Virus record (IMG/VR): IMGVR_UViG_3300042319_002777
Coordinates: 1 to 64,000 of that record
DNA: 64,000 nucleotides
Origin: a virus
Direction: 5' to 3' (one strand)
Shown: positions 31,549-39,771 of the stretch, piece by piece
How positions within the stretch are numbered: position 1 is the first letter of the stretch
How the letters are laid out: each line of letters starts with the position of its first letter
Notes under the pieces: model-generated
What the model saw: only the letters and a program-made list of their open reading frames with translations
Databases searched by the model: none
Told to the model about the DNA's origin: nothing
Translations under genes and position numbers: made by a program

Positions 31549-32853
31549 ATGAAGCTCGGCTATGCCCGCGTCTCGAAGGAGGAGCAGGCCGACTCCCTGC
31601 CAGCTCAGGTGGCCAGGCTTCGGGCGGCCGGTTGTGATCGGATCGTGGAGGAGCTCGAGAGCGGTCGGAATGACGATCGCCCCGGCCTGGCGGAGGTGGT
31701 GGCCGAGGTGCGGGCCGGGAAGGTGGTGGAGCTGGTGATCACCAGAGCTGACCGGCTGGGGCGCAACGCGGCGTTTGCCGATGAGCTGCTGGCGCTTTGT
31801 GCCCTGATGGGGGTGACCGTCACGGCGCTAGACGGCGGCACCATCGAATCGGCCACGCCACAAGGGTTCCTGCAGGCCAGGCTGCTCACCACCATGGCCG
31901 AGGTGGAGAGCAGGATGCTGAGCCTGCGGCTGCGGCGCCAGTTCGAGCAGTACCGGGCCCAGGGCCGCCACCTACGGCGCCGGAAGCCGTTCGGGTATCG
32001 AGGCGGTGCCAACCACCGGCTGGAGCCCCACCCGGAGCACTGGCCCCAAGCGTTGAAGGTGTTGGAGAGGTTGCGGCAGTTGGGGAGTTTCTCAGCGGTG
32101 ATGAGAGAATTGCCGAGCTGGTGCGAGTGGACCCCGGCGAGCCCAAACCTGCAGGCTTGGTTCTACAACCCCTGCATCAGGGGGCACGTGGGCCACCTAC
32201 TGCAGAAAGGCAGCGGGAAGAGCTGGAATCAGCAATGGGGCGAGATCCACTACGACCAGCACCCGCCGCTGATCGGTGAGGCCGATTGGCAGGAGCTGGC
32301 GATGTATCTGCGGCGGCCCAGCAACACCTTTCTGGGTCGAGGCCGTGAAGCTCGCCATGGGCTGACCGGTTTGCTGAGCTGCGCGGCGTGCGGCCACAGC
32401 CTGCGCCGCAACAACTCGGGCAATACGGCATGGTGGCGTTGCCGTCACCGGTTGTGCGAGGAGAAAGGCGCCATCCGGGAACCTGATGCCATGCCTCTGG
32501 CGGTGGCGGCGTGCGTGGCTGCTGCAGATCGCCTGGCGGCAGCGTATGCCATGCCTGCGGACGAGGATCCGGCGGTGGCGGCGAAGCGGCGGGATCTGGA
32601 GCAGCTAGAGGGATTGGCTAGGCGCAACCCTGCGATTGCCTCAGCGTGCGTTGCATTGCGATCGGAGATTGATAGCCTGATACGACGGCCGAGGGTGGCG
32701 CCTGAACTGGCTGGCTATGCCGAGCGCATCAGCGACCCTGAGTTTTTCGCGGGTGCGACACCAGAGGAGCAGCGGGCGCTGTTTGGGGCGGTACTGGAGA
32801 CCCTGGCGGTGGGTCCAACGGGGGAAGTCCGCGCTCAGCCGCGTAGCTGGTAA
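31549..32853 (+). CDS. large serine recombinase/integrase (434 aa)
   Basis: Residues 1-145 are the resolvase catalytic domain: the start KLGYARVSKEEQ holds the catalytic-type Ser in YARVS, with SGRNDDRPGL and ITRADRLGRN later. A recombinase domain follows (RRRKPFGYRGG region), then a zinc-ribbon-like CAACGHSLRRN...CRHRLC and a helical C-terminus. The layout resembles cyanobacterial XisF-type enzymes. It implies a lysogenic phase. The gene lies between late and early modules as expected on a circular phage map. Confidence 0.9.
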   Translation: MKLGYARVSKEEQADSLPAQVARLRAAGCDRIVEELESGRNDDRPGLAEVVAEVRAGKVVELVITRADRLGRNAAFADELLALCALMGVTVTALDGGTIESATPQGFLQARLLTTMAEVESRMLSLRLRRQFEQYRAQGRHLRRRKPFGYRGGANHRLEPHPEHWPQALKVLERLRQLGSFSAVMRELPSWCEWTPASPNLQAWFYNPCIRGHVGHLLQKGSGKSWNQQWGEIHYDQHPPLIGEADWQELAMYLRRPSNTFLGRGREARHGLTGLLSCAACGHSLRRNNSGNTAWWRCRHRLCEEKGAIREPDAMPLAVAACVAAADRLAAAYAMPADEDPAVAAKRRDLEQLEGLARRNPAIASACVALRSEIDSLIRRPRVAPELAGYAERISDPEFFAGATPEEQRALFGAVLETLAVGPTGEVRAQPRSW

Positions 32854-32895
32854 GGCGACTTGCGATGGCCTCGCGGAGTGTCATTGCTGCGGCCA

Positions 32896-33456
32896 TCAGC
32901 AGTCAACCTCCGGGTCACCCTCCTGCTGCTCCCGCTTGGCCACCCATTCCGGCAGCGGCGGCAGCGGTCCAGCCATGCCGTCTAGGGTGGCCCAGAGGCA
33001 GACGCCCCTCATCACCTCGCTGTCGTAAGCCTCAAGGTTCCAGCGCACCAGGCGCCTGACGGCCTCCCTGGCTGTCGCCAGATCGCCCCGCAGGTGCTCT
33101 GCCTCCTGCTTCGCCTTCCTGGCCTCCTGCTCCGCCATGGCCCGCAGGTTGTGAGGCGTGGCTCCGCCGGGGCGGTGGACGGTGACCAGAATGTTCCCGT
33201 CGCTGGAGCCAAAGGTCAGTTCCAGATAGTTCACGGCCTTGGGGTTGTCCTGAAGCAACCCCAAAAACATGCCGGCGATCATCTGTGCGCCAGGAGCCGC
33301 AAAGCCCATGGTGGCCTGCTGCTTGTGAATCGCTATCCCCGTCAGCGTCGGGTTGGCAAGGGCATTGGAAAGCGCCTTGTTGCGACGCTCCAACCGCCGG
33401 ATCGTGCGCCACGGGGCCAGCAGGCGGGCCAGGGTGCGGAGGGTGGGGTAGTTCAT
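32896..33456 (-). CDS. hypothetical protein (186 aa)
   Basis: Last gene of the reverse-strand recombination operon. It has an N-terminal basic helix, a middle beta section (LELTFGSSDGNILVTVHRPGG) and a charged coiled coil (AEQEARKAKQEAEHLRGDL). It ends Glu/Asp-rich (EWVAKREQQEGDPEVDC). No family recognised. Confidence 0.6.
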   Translation of the reverse strand: MNYPTLRTLARLLAPWRTIRRLERRNKALSNALANPTLTGIAIHKQQATMGFAAPGAQMIAGMFLGLLQDNPKAVNYLELTFGSSDGNILVTVHRPGGATPHNLRAMAEQEARKAKQEAEHLRGDLATAREAVRRLVRWNLEAYDSEVMRGVCLWATLDGMAGPLPPLPEWVAKREQQEGDPEVDC

Positions 33457-34100
33457 ACTGCTACACCCAGCCTGCGACGTAGCCTGCGTGACGCAATGCG
33501 CTTGACGTAGAGCGCATTGCGTCGGGAGCGCCTGGAAGCGTCAAGCCTTTCTTTTTCTTTCAACCTCACAAGCGTGTCTCTTAAATACACTAAATCAAGC
33601 TCAGCAATGCGCAGTTTCTTTTGTTTGTCATCAAGGCGCTCCCACTGCGCGAAAAGACATTCTTCTAAACAAATACTAGGGCGATGCGAGCCGTTCAGAG
33701 TGCCACGAGTGCTGTTTCCCATTTCAATCCCCATTTTGCTGTGAAAAAAATAGTGCCCTTCATGGAAGGCCCTTGAGATTACAGCGGCACGTACCAAGTA
33801 ATGCCATTGGTGAAACCAAGGCAGTTTACGATTTAATGTTGATTCTAGTTCTAGTAGATCACCGAAAAGAAGTTGAAGACCCATTTTCCTGCTTATAGAT
33901 TGCCCCCATGCAATGTTTGCGCTGGTATGGCAATAGCCTATTGATAAAGGCTTATCGTGGTGGAACCAAAAGGGCCCTTTGTCGCACATTGAAAAATATG
34001 CGCTTGGCCGAAACACGTTGAATTGAGTGATGATGTTTACCGCTGGGCCTAGTCGCTTTGACACGCCTTGGCTAAGGACTGGGAGGATAGGGTTGTTCAC
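33453..34100 (-). CDS. hypothetical protein (215 aa) in low-GC DNA
   Basis: A 215-residue protein with many aromatic and His residues (KGPFWFHHDKPLSIGYCHT) and a very basic C-terminus (LDASRRSRRNALYVKRI). Its DNA is markedly more AT-rich than both neighbours, pointing to separate acquisition. It keeps perfect ATGA overlaps with both. No catalytic pattern is visible. Confidence 0.6.
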   Translation of the reverse strand: MNNPILPVLSQGVSKRLGPAVNIITQFNVFRPSAYFSMCDKGPFWFHHDKPLSIGYCHTSANIAWGQSISRKMGLQLLFGDLLELESTLNRKLPWFHQWHYLVRAAVISRAFHEGHYFFHSKMGIEMGNSTRGTLNGSHRPSICLEECLFAQWERLDDKQKKLRIAELDLVYLRDTLVRLKEKERLDASRRSRRNALYVKRIASRRLRRRLGVAV

Positions 34101-34465
34101 GTGGCCGCCTCGTATCCGATCAACTCCGCAACCTGCCGGAGCTTCTCGGGTGAAAGGGTTTGAATTAGCCTCTCAATTCGGTAGCGGTGATCGTTGGCCC
34201 AAACGTCGTCGTCTACATCTTTCTCGTTGAACAGAAAGCGGCGATGGTCTGCACCACGCTTTGGGACCTTCACGGGCCACCGCGTAGAGCCAATCAACCA
34301 GGAGCGGGTTGTCTCGCCGATGATCTCGCGCTTAGCCCAGTGCTCGCGGTAGATGGGAAATCTTGAGATCTCCCCTGGCGCCATCACGGGGTAGACGCGG
34401 CGGTTGATATCAAAAACCCAGACGTGGGTTGGCTTGTCGGGGAGGAGAGATGTGGGGACCTTCAT
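34097..34465 (-). CDS. hypothetical protein (122 aa)
   Basis: ATG 34465 (MKVPTSLLPDKPTHVWVFDI) overlaps the upstream gene. The 122-residue product is a beta-rich N-terminal part with RVYPVMAPGEISRFPIYREHW and a helical end (IERLIQTLSPEKLRQVAEL). Such short mixed proteins in recombination operons are often nuclease accessory proteins, but nothing here shows that. Confidence 0.55.
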   Translation of the reverse strand: MKVPTSLLPDKPTHVWVFDINRRVYPVMAPGEISRFPIYREHWAKREIIGETTRSWLIGSTRWPVKVPKRGADHRRFLFNEKDVDDDVWANDHRYRIERLIQTLSPEKLRQVAELIGYEAAT

Positions 34466-35004
34466 GGCTGCACCTCGCGGTCTTCGGGATCTACCCACTT
34501 CAGGCCGATTCGATCAAACAGCTCACGCTCTGTGCGACAGGGCACGACAGGGCCAAGGGATTGGATGCCCTCCGTGTTGTTCACGCGACGCAGCAAGCCA
34601 CCTTCTGACCTGAAACCAGCCCGAACCCATGCGGTAGCCAGCCGCTTGTGAGACCACTCGGCGGAACCAGTACGGATCGCCAGCACCAAACCGTAGCCGT
34701 CGGGGTCTGGCATGAACAAGTCCAACTTCATCCCAGACGGCAAAATGCGCTGCGTGTACTTGCACGGAAGCTCGCCCCTTGCCTTTGGCCACTGGCTTAC
34801 AACCGTGGCCAAGCCGCTGGCAAACAGCGGAGTTGCGTCATAAGACAACGGGAGGCAGACAATCTCGATGTCGCCAATGGTAGGTCGGCGCCGCCGGAGT
34901 GATCCGGCTATATCTATCTGGCTGCAGTGTGGCGCCAGTTGAGTTACGCAATCCTGCGCGATGGCTTTGGCTTTGCTCCAGGGGATTCGGGTGCCGGTGC
35001 TCAT
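34462..35004 (-). CDS. PolX-like nucleotidyltransferase, palm/fingers only (180 aa)
   Basis: GSLRRRRPTIGDIEIV (about residues 34-49) matches the PolX palm motif GSxRRGxxxxGDxD, with Asp and Glu at the two metal positions. KLDLFMPD (near residue 93) gives the third acidic residue. TGSAEWSHKRLATAW follows the family's TGSxxxNxxxR block. The 8-kDa lyase domain is absent. It may fill gaps during recombination or repair; a non-polymerising nucleotidyltransferase is the alternative. Confidence 0.65.
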   Translation of the reverse strand: MSTGTRIPWSKAKAIAQDCVTQLAPHCSQIDIAGSLRRRRPTIGDIEIVCLPLSYDATPLFASGLATVVSQWPKARGELPCKYTQRILPSGMKLDLFMPDPDGYGLVLAIRTGSAEWSHKRLATAWVRAGFRSEGGLLRRVNNTEGIQSLGPVVPCRTERELFDRIGLKWVDPEDREVQP

Positions 35005-35453
35005 GGCTGCACCCCTCCAGCCGGGGTAATCAGGTGCCCAACTGCCCAGGCGCGAACAGATAACCAGCGGCGGCGGCGTGACTGTTCGTCGTTACACTTG
35101 CTGCCGTACTCGTTCTGAGAAACGACAGCATTAGCGAGGGTTTCGCTGATGCCAAACGGCTCGGCCAACTCGCGCCAGTCCACGTCTGGGTCGCTCGGAT
35201 CAAAGCGGAGCGGCACGGCCTCCGGGCCTCGTTGAAGCCGCACGACGCCGAGGGCGCAAAGGCAACCGGTTTCAGGATCTTCCAGCGCCCCGGCTGCCAG
35301 CTCTGGCTCTGGCAGGGCATCCAGGCCGGCGACCAGATCGCGCAGCAGCTGCTGACCTCGGCGCCCACGGATGGCGCTTCGGAGCGCTCCGGCGGCTTGG
35401 CCCTCCATCCAGGGCTCCCAGTCGTAATCGTCGCAATCGGAGTAGCGGCTCAT
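35001..35453 (-). CDS. conserved phage hypothetical protein (150 aa)
   Basis: ATG 35453 (MSRYSDCDDYDWEPWMEGQ). The pattern RGRRGQQLLRDLVAGLDALPE followed by CLCALGVVRLQRG and an FGISETLANAVV helix is one I recognise from many tailed phages of diverse hosts, always without known function. It sits in the recombination operon. Confidence 0.7.
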   Translation of the reverse strand: MSRYSDCDDYDWEPWMEGQAAGALRSAIRGRRGQQLLRDLVAGLDALPEPELAAGALEDPETGCLCALGVVRLQRGPEAVPLRFDPSDPDVDWRELAEPFGISETLANAVVSQNEYGSKCNDEQSRRRRWLSVRAWAVGHLITPAGGVQP

Positions 35454-35803
35454 GGCTGCACCCACTCCACCAGCGTCGCCAGGAAGTCGCGAACCGCGGC
35501 TTTGCCCTCTGGCGTGTCCAGATCGGCGGCCCGAGCCTCAGCCAGGGTCGGCGGGGGCGCAGGTGGTGGAGGGCTGTGGAGGTTGTTGGCGATGGCAAAG
35601 AGCTTGCCAATAATTGACACATCGCTCCATGTGATAGCCGAAGAAACCCCCGCTTGACCTAGCGCTTCACGCAGAAAGGCGGCGAGGCAGCGGCGAAAGT
35701 CGCTAGGCGGAGGTAGGTCGTCGAGGCTTGTGAAAGTAAGAATTGCCGCATCAAATGCCGCTCTTGCTTCTGGTATCTCTACCGGGAACTCAACGTGACT
35801 CAC
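35450..35803 (-). CDS. hypothetical protein (117 aa), paralogue of the gene at 7158
   Basis: GTG 35803 overlaps the RecE-like gene stop (GTGA) and follows GGAGGC. It shares CLAAFLRE, IANNLHSPPPP and the HVEFP start with the protein at 7158. The two copies lie 28 kb apart in different reverse-strand units, suggesting duplication or repeated acquisition. Function unknown. Confidence 0.6.
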   Translation of the reverse strand: MSHVEFPVEIPEARAAFDAAILTFTSLDDLPPPSDFRRCLAAFLREALGQAGVSSAITWSDVSIIGKLFAIANNLHSPPPPAPPPTLAEARAADLDTPEGKAAVRDFLATLVEWVQP

Positions 35804-36936
35804 GCCTCCACCCCCGCTAACCGCTCCATCTTTTGGTAGGCATAACCGGGCAGCTCCAGCGGCTGAGCGGCCGAGTCGTAGCCGGGCCACCAGCCTGAGG
35901 CTTCGGCCTGCACAGCCCTCTCCAGCGCCCGGCGGGCCATGCGGCGGCCCAGCTCAGCCTGCTCATCACTGAGGATGTAGCGGCCGATGAACTCGGGCCG
36001 GGGGCAGGCCTTTTCCACGGCGATGAACTCAAACTCGTAGCCATTGGGGGCCAGGATCAGCGCCCCGTCCGGCAACCCCAGCAGAACCTCGATCTCCGCC
36101 CGGCAGAACTGGGCGGCATCGCGATACCAGGCTGCCGAGAGGCAGTAGTTGTAACTAGCAGCAGCGCGGCCGAAGTGATCGGGGCCGGGGCCTGCATCCA
36201 TGGCGCTCTTCAGATCGCCGATCCATAGGCGATCCCCGAGGAAGCGCACCGCATCGAGCCTCGCCTTGCAGCGGGCACCGGTGAGCGGATCAACCCACGT
36301 GAGGGTCAGCTCATTGCCGGCGCGGTTTTGGGGGGTGTCGGCAAAGCGTGGGCCTAGGACCGGGTGGCCAAGGATTGCGCCGGCCAGAGCATCGCCGAGG
36401 CGCAGATCCTTGTCGCTGACATTCTGGGCAGCGTCGGCGCCGGGGTGCTCCGCTATGAAAGCCTTCCACCATGCCTGCCGCGCCATGGCGTCTTGCCAGT
36501 TGGCGTAGGTCGCGGTGTCCTTGTTGATGGTCCCGTCCTTGCGCGGCTTTGGCCCCTCCAACTGCATCGCCGTGGGTCGCTTCGGGGCATCCGGCGGCAG
36601 CACCAGATAGCGCTGATCGAACAGCTCGGGCTCCAGCAGGCGGCAGTGAAACAGGTTGCCGATCAGGAACTGGCCGGCGTCCTCCTTTTGCTCGCGATCG
36701 GGATTGATGAACTCGCTCCAGGCGTGAGCTTCGGTTTGGTCCGCGATCACCTTCAGCAGGCTGGCATTTATTCCAGGTAGCTGGTCGTAGGCCTCACGAG
36801 GCAGGCCGGAGAACACCTGGGGGGCGCCGGTGAGCGTGAGCCCCCAGGCCACCTCCCAGGCGGCTTCGGGGCTCAGCAGGGCCTCCCCGATCGGGGCGGG
36901 GCTGGGGGTCTGGACAGGGGCGGAGATTGTGGTCAT
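35800..36936 (-). CDS. RecE-like PD-(D/E)XK exonuclease (378 aa)
   Basis: GQFLIGNLFHCRLLEPELFD (about residues 87-106) is the helical motif that precedes the nuclease core in RecE/DUF3799-type proteins. ARLDAVRFLGDRLWIGDLKS (about 228-247) supplies the Asp and the DLK catalytic residues. The C-terminal helix with YNYCLSAAWYRDA fits the QxxxY motif. It should make 3' single-stranded tails for the RecT protein of the same operon. Confidence 0.8.
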   Translation of the reverse strand: MTTISAPVQTPSPAPIGEALLSPEAAWEVAWGLTLTGAPQVFSGLPREAYDQLPGINASLLKVIADQTEAHAWSEFINPDREQKEDAGQFLIGNLFHCRLLEPELFDQRYLVLPPDAPKRPTAMQLEGPKPRKDGTINKDTATYANWQDAMARQAWWKAFIAEHPGADAAQNVSDKDLRLGDALAGAILGHPVLGPRFADTPQNRAGNELTLTWVDPLTGARCKARLDAVRFLGDRLWIGDLKSAMDAGPGPDHFGRAAASYNYCLSAAWYRDAAQFCRAEIEVLLGLPDGALILAPNGYEFEFIAVEKACPRPEFIGRYILSDEQAELGRRMARRALERAVQAEASGWWPGYDSAAQPLELPGYAYQKMERLAGVEA

Positions 36937-37064
36937 GGCAGCAGCATCGATGGGTTTCGTTCGTAGACGGTTGGGGCTTGCTCGTGCTCGTCGTCCAGGT
37001 CGTCGTAGGGGCGGCGCCGGGGCTCCGGCAGGTCGTCTTAGTCGTAGAGCGGCAGGTCGGTCAT
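36933..37064 (-). pseudogene. small gene interrupted by one in-frame TAA
   Basis: From ATG 37064 the frame reads MTDLPLYD, TAA, then 34 more residues (DDLPEPRRRPYDDLDDEHEQ and on to SMLLP) before TGA. Both ends form exact 4-nt ATGA overlaps with the neighbours, as if the full 43-codon gene were still there. A Tyr-to-stop or similar change, or stop read-through, could explain it. Confidence 0.5.
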
Positions 37065-37291
37065 CCCAACCCCCGTGCGGCCTCGGCGGCGGTCTCTAGC
37101 TGGCAGGTGATCTGCTGGGCCCTGGCCCCGGCGCCCGGCTGCAGCTGTTCCAGCACGGCGGAATCAAGGCTCAGCCGGCGAAGGTCAGCGGCCACGGCCT
37201 CGGCCTGGCCGCTGATCAGCTCCAGCTCATCGAGTAAGTCAAGCGCCATAGGGCGCGGTTGCGGCGGTGCCGCAGGAAAGGTGAAAGTCAT
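37061..37291 (-). CDS. small helical protein (76 aa)
   Basis: ATG 37291 (MTFTFPAAPPQPRPMALDLL) opens a 76-residue protein with a long helix (LLDELELISGQAEAVAADLRR). It overlaps the interrupted gene downstream. No family recognised. Confidence 0.55.
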   Translation of the reverse strand: MTFTFPAAPPQPRPMALDLLDELELISGQAEAVAADLRRLSLDSAVLEQLQPGAGARAQQITCQLETAAEAARGLG

Positions 37292-37338
37292 CAAAAGAGG
37301 ATTCGCTGGTTGACTGCCCCTGTCGGGACATGGGTTAA

Positions 37339-37728
37339 TCATAGCGAAAGACGCCGCTCTAGTCGCTTGATTGTTTCAATAGCCGTAACGGCTCGCACGG
37401 CCAGTTCGCTAGCCCTATAGGGGTCGTAACGCTCCAGCGGCGTGGTGAGCTGGTAGCTCAGTGCCGCCAGCGCCATGTCCAGGGCGTCAGCGTCAGTCGA
37501 GGCGGACCCAGGGGGCACCGGCACCACCTCGGGAAAAAGGCAGAGATGCAGGTGCCCTCCGTCGTCCATCTCCCAGGCGCCGGCCGTGATGGCGGGCAGT
37601 GGGCGGGTCGCCGCATCGGGGAAGCGATCCCCTAGGAGCACACACGTGGGCTGGCCGTTGGCGCCGTGGTGGGGCCACTCGCTGAGCAGCTGCGCTAGGG
37701 CTGCAACGGTGATAGGGGGATAGGCCAT
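37339..37728 (-). CDS. hypothetical protein (129 aa)
   Basis: ATG 37728 shares bases with the upstream stop. The start is PPITVAALAQLLSEWP, then LVxLLGDRFPDAAT-like and a middle domain with DDGGHLHLCLFPE, followed by a helix. Similar small proteins of unknown role are common in phage early operons. The 47-nt gap to the next gene is one of few in this operon. Confidence 0.6.
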   Translation of the reverse strand: MAYPPITVAALAQLLSEWPHHGANGQPTCVLLGDRFPDAATRPLPAITAGAWEMDDGGHLHLCLFPEVVPVPPGSASTDADALDMALAALSYQLTTPLERYDPYRASELAVRAVTAIETIKRLERRLSL

Positions 37729-37865
37729 CACCGCAAAGCCTGGAGGATCACCTCGGGCACCAGCAACAGCTGGGCCTGAGGGTTGACTTGCCGCTGGCCG
37801 TGCCAGATGCAGGGCAGGGCGATGAAAGGGGCCAGGAGAAGCCCCAGGAGGTGGAGGCGGGTCAT
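37728..37865 (-). CDS. small membrane protein (45 aa)
   Basis: ATG 37865 gives 45 residues with a hydrophobic helix LHLLGLLLAPFIALPCIW and a polar end. It overlaps both neighbours by 3-4 nt. It is below the size of most ORF calls but well supported by overlaps. Function unknown. Confidence 0.5.
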   Translation of the reverse strand: MTRLHLLGLLLAPFIALPCIWHGQRQVNPQAQLLLVPEVILQALR

Positions 37866-38089
37866 GCGGATGGCCTCGTGGAGGCCAGCGTCCGCTCCCT
37901 GGCCTCTAGGTGCGTGATGCGAGCGCGGAGAAAACGGACTTCCCTCCCCCGCTCGTTTCGGCTTTCCAAAAGACTCTTGGTGCGAGCGCAATAGATGGAG
38001 TGTTGGCTTACTTTGCCAGCAATAAAGCCAACTCCTAAGCAGACAATGGCGACGATGATAAACATTGAACGAGTTGCAATGATGAGCAT
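37862..38089 (-). CDS. small membrane protein with coiled coil (75 aa)
   Basis: One N-terminal transmembrane helix (FIIVAIVCLGVGFIAG), then a charged coiled coil (REVRFLRARITHLEARERTL). The DNA is less GC-rich than the neighbours. The build resembles an i-spanin, and a small hydrophobic gene overlaps it, but the operon is an early recombination operon, so I do not assign that role. Confidence 0.55.
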   Translation of the reverse strand: MLIIATRSMFIIVAIVCLGVGFIAGKVSQHSIYCARTKSLLESRNERGREVRFLRARITHLEARERTLASTRPSA

Positions 38090-38253
38090 TAAGTGGCCTT
38101 CTTGATGGGCAGGATTGCACTATCCAGGTCACGACAGGCAAGCTGATAGCCGAACGCTGCCGCGAGCTTTATGGCGTTGGACGTGTCGCCCTCGGCTTGC
38201 CGAAGGATCTCCTCCTCCGGCACCGCGATTTCAGACGGGACGCAGGCGGGCAT
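38089..38253 (-). CDS. small hypothetical protein (54 aa)
   Basis: ATG 38253 shares one base with the RecT stop (TGATG) and the TAA at 38091-38089 overlaps the next ATG. The 54-residue product starts MPACVPSEIAVPEEEILRQ and is helical. No family recognised. Confidence 0.55.
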   Translation of the reverse strand: MPACVPSEIAVPEEEILRQAEGDTSNAIKLAAAFGYQLACRDLDSAILPIKKAT

Positions 38254-39530
38254 CAGACCAGCTCCCGTTGAATGGAATCTTCGCCGGGCTCCTCCTGTTC
38301 CGATTCAGCCGGGGCCGGATCGGGTTCAGGAGCGGCAGCGGCGGCAGCCTTGGGGGCCGGCTTGGCGACGCGCTGGGGCGCTGCTGCTGGCTGCTGCTGT
38401 GGCGCCTCTTCGGCCGTCTCGGGGGGCTGGGGGGTCAGTTCAGAGATCTGCTCAGCGGACAACACTGGCTCCCCGTCCGCGTGGCCGCAACCGCGGTTCC
38501 AGCGCTCCCGGTTGTCCGCGTTGGCAAGCGACTGCATCAGGGCGGTGTGTTGCTCGGCGGGGATCTCCGCCAATGCCTCAACCCCAAAGACGTTGCAGGC
38601 GTCCGCTTCGAACGCAGCCCGGCCGATCGGGCTCAGCTGCCGCTCCAGTGCGGTCAGGAGCTGCTGCTGCTGCTGCTCGGTCAGGGTCGCGACAGGGGCG
38701 GCAGCGGCGGCGATGGCGGGAGGCGCTGCTGTGGCCTCGGCGGGGAGAAGGAGATGATCGATGTCGGTCTCTTGCCGCTTGCCACGGTCGGCGTGCTCGT
38801 CCAGGCTGGCCGCCTTGGCGACCTCGACCGAAACGGGCAAATACTTAAATAGCCGTCTGATAACCGTCTTGCGGCACATTTCATCGAAGGAGGATATCCA
38901 GGGTGTGTCGGTCCTTTTGTATTTACGAGCGGTTTGATAGCCCTGACTGCCATCGCGTACTTCCTCAAGCTCAACCCGATCCATCACCTCAAACTGCACT
39001 CCGCCATCCTTGAGCCTGGCAACGGCATAAGCGTGGGTCAATTCACCCCGCTCACCATTGGCAGGCTGATGCCTGAGATCCTCTTCCAGGCCGTAGCTGT
39101 AGTCAAAACGATCGTTTTGGTAGACGACGCGGGCCGACAGGCTCAGGATCTTGCCCGATCGCCGGGCGAGATCAATCATCCCTTTGTATCCAATCTGGAA
39201 CTGGCATTCATCCCCGTAAGGGATCAGGAAGCAGTGACCGAGGGCACCCCCAGGCTCTAGGCCAAGCTGCGCACACGTAAAGATCGCCCCAAGAAGCGAA
39301 GGTGCTGAGCATTTCCCCAGCTTTGGGTTGCGGCGCACCTCGGTGAGGGCGATGCGAAGGAGCCTTTCCGGTGTGACGTGCTGGGGGAGAGCAAGGGCGA
39401 TCTCGGGCCCGTGCTTTTTGAGCAGATCATCAATCGTGGAAATCTGGCCGCTTGTAGGAGCTGGCCTACCTGCAGACTGCTGGCGTTGCATCGGCCCTGA
39501 GCCGTTGCGTCTCACCATAGAACTGTTCAT
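38253..39530 (-). CDS. recT: RecT-family single-strand annealing protein (425 aa)
   Basis: ATG 39530 chosen. Residues about 35-250 follow the RecT family: PERLLRIALTEVRRNPKLGKC, SLLGAIFTCAQLGLEPGG, CQFQIGYKGMIDLARRSG, VVYQNDRFDYSYG and ISSFDEMCRKTVIRRLFKYLP. Residues 290-425 are a long Ala/Pro/Gln-rich extension not seen in standard RecT (about 270 residues). It anneals complementary strands and pairs with the RecE-like exonuclease. Confidence 0.9.
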   Translation of the reverse strand: MNSSMVRRNGSGPMQRQQSAGRPAPTSGQISTIDDLLKKHGPEIALALPQHVTPERLLRIALTEVRRNPKLGKCSAPSLLGAIFTCAQLGLEPGGALGHCFLIPYGDECQFQIGYKGMIDLARRSGKILSLSARVVYQNDRFDYSYGLEEDLRHQPANGERGELTHAYAVARLKDGGVQFEVMDRVELEEVRDGSQGYQTARKYKRTDTPWISSFDEMCRKTVIRRLFKYLPVSVEVAKAASLDEHADRGKRQETDIDHLLLPAEATAAPPAIAAAAAPVATLTEQQQQQLLTALERQLSPIGRAAFEADACNVFGVEALAEIPAEQHTALMQSLANADNRERWNRGCGHADGEPVLSAEQISELTPQPPETAEEAPQQQPAAAPQRVAKPAPKAAAAAAPEPDPAPAESEQEEPGEDSIQRELV

Positions 39531-39771
39531 GTCGCTTTCGCTGGTTGGAACCCTTGCGGGCTCCGCCACCCTATCCAGACTCGGGCCAGAATGGGGTAGC
39601 GCACGAAACATCTCGCAACATTGCCGGGGGTTATCCTGATATGGGCTGGCACAGCTGAAACGCATCTAACCTGCTGCAGGCTGACCACCTCTACCTCATG
39701 TGTTTTTTTGCCTAAGCTGCTGCAGATCCGCTGATCCCGTTCAATGCCCCCCCCGCAGTCGTGGTGACCCA

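Noticed and set aside
37728-38089. Overlapping small membrane genes as an Rz/Rz1-like spanin pair
   Set aside because: The smaller product has no convincing lipobox and the genes lie in the early recombination operon, far from lysin and holins.
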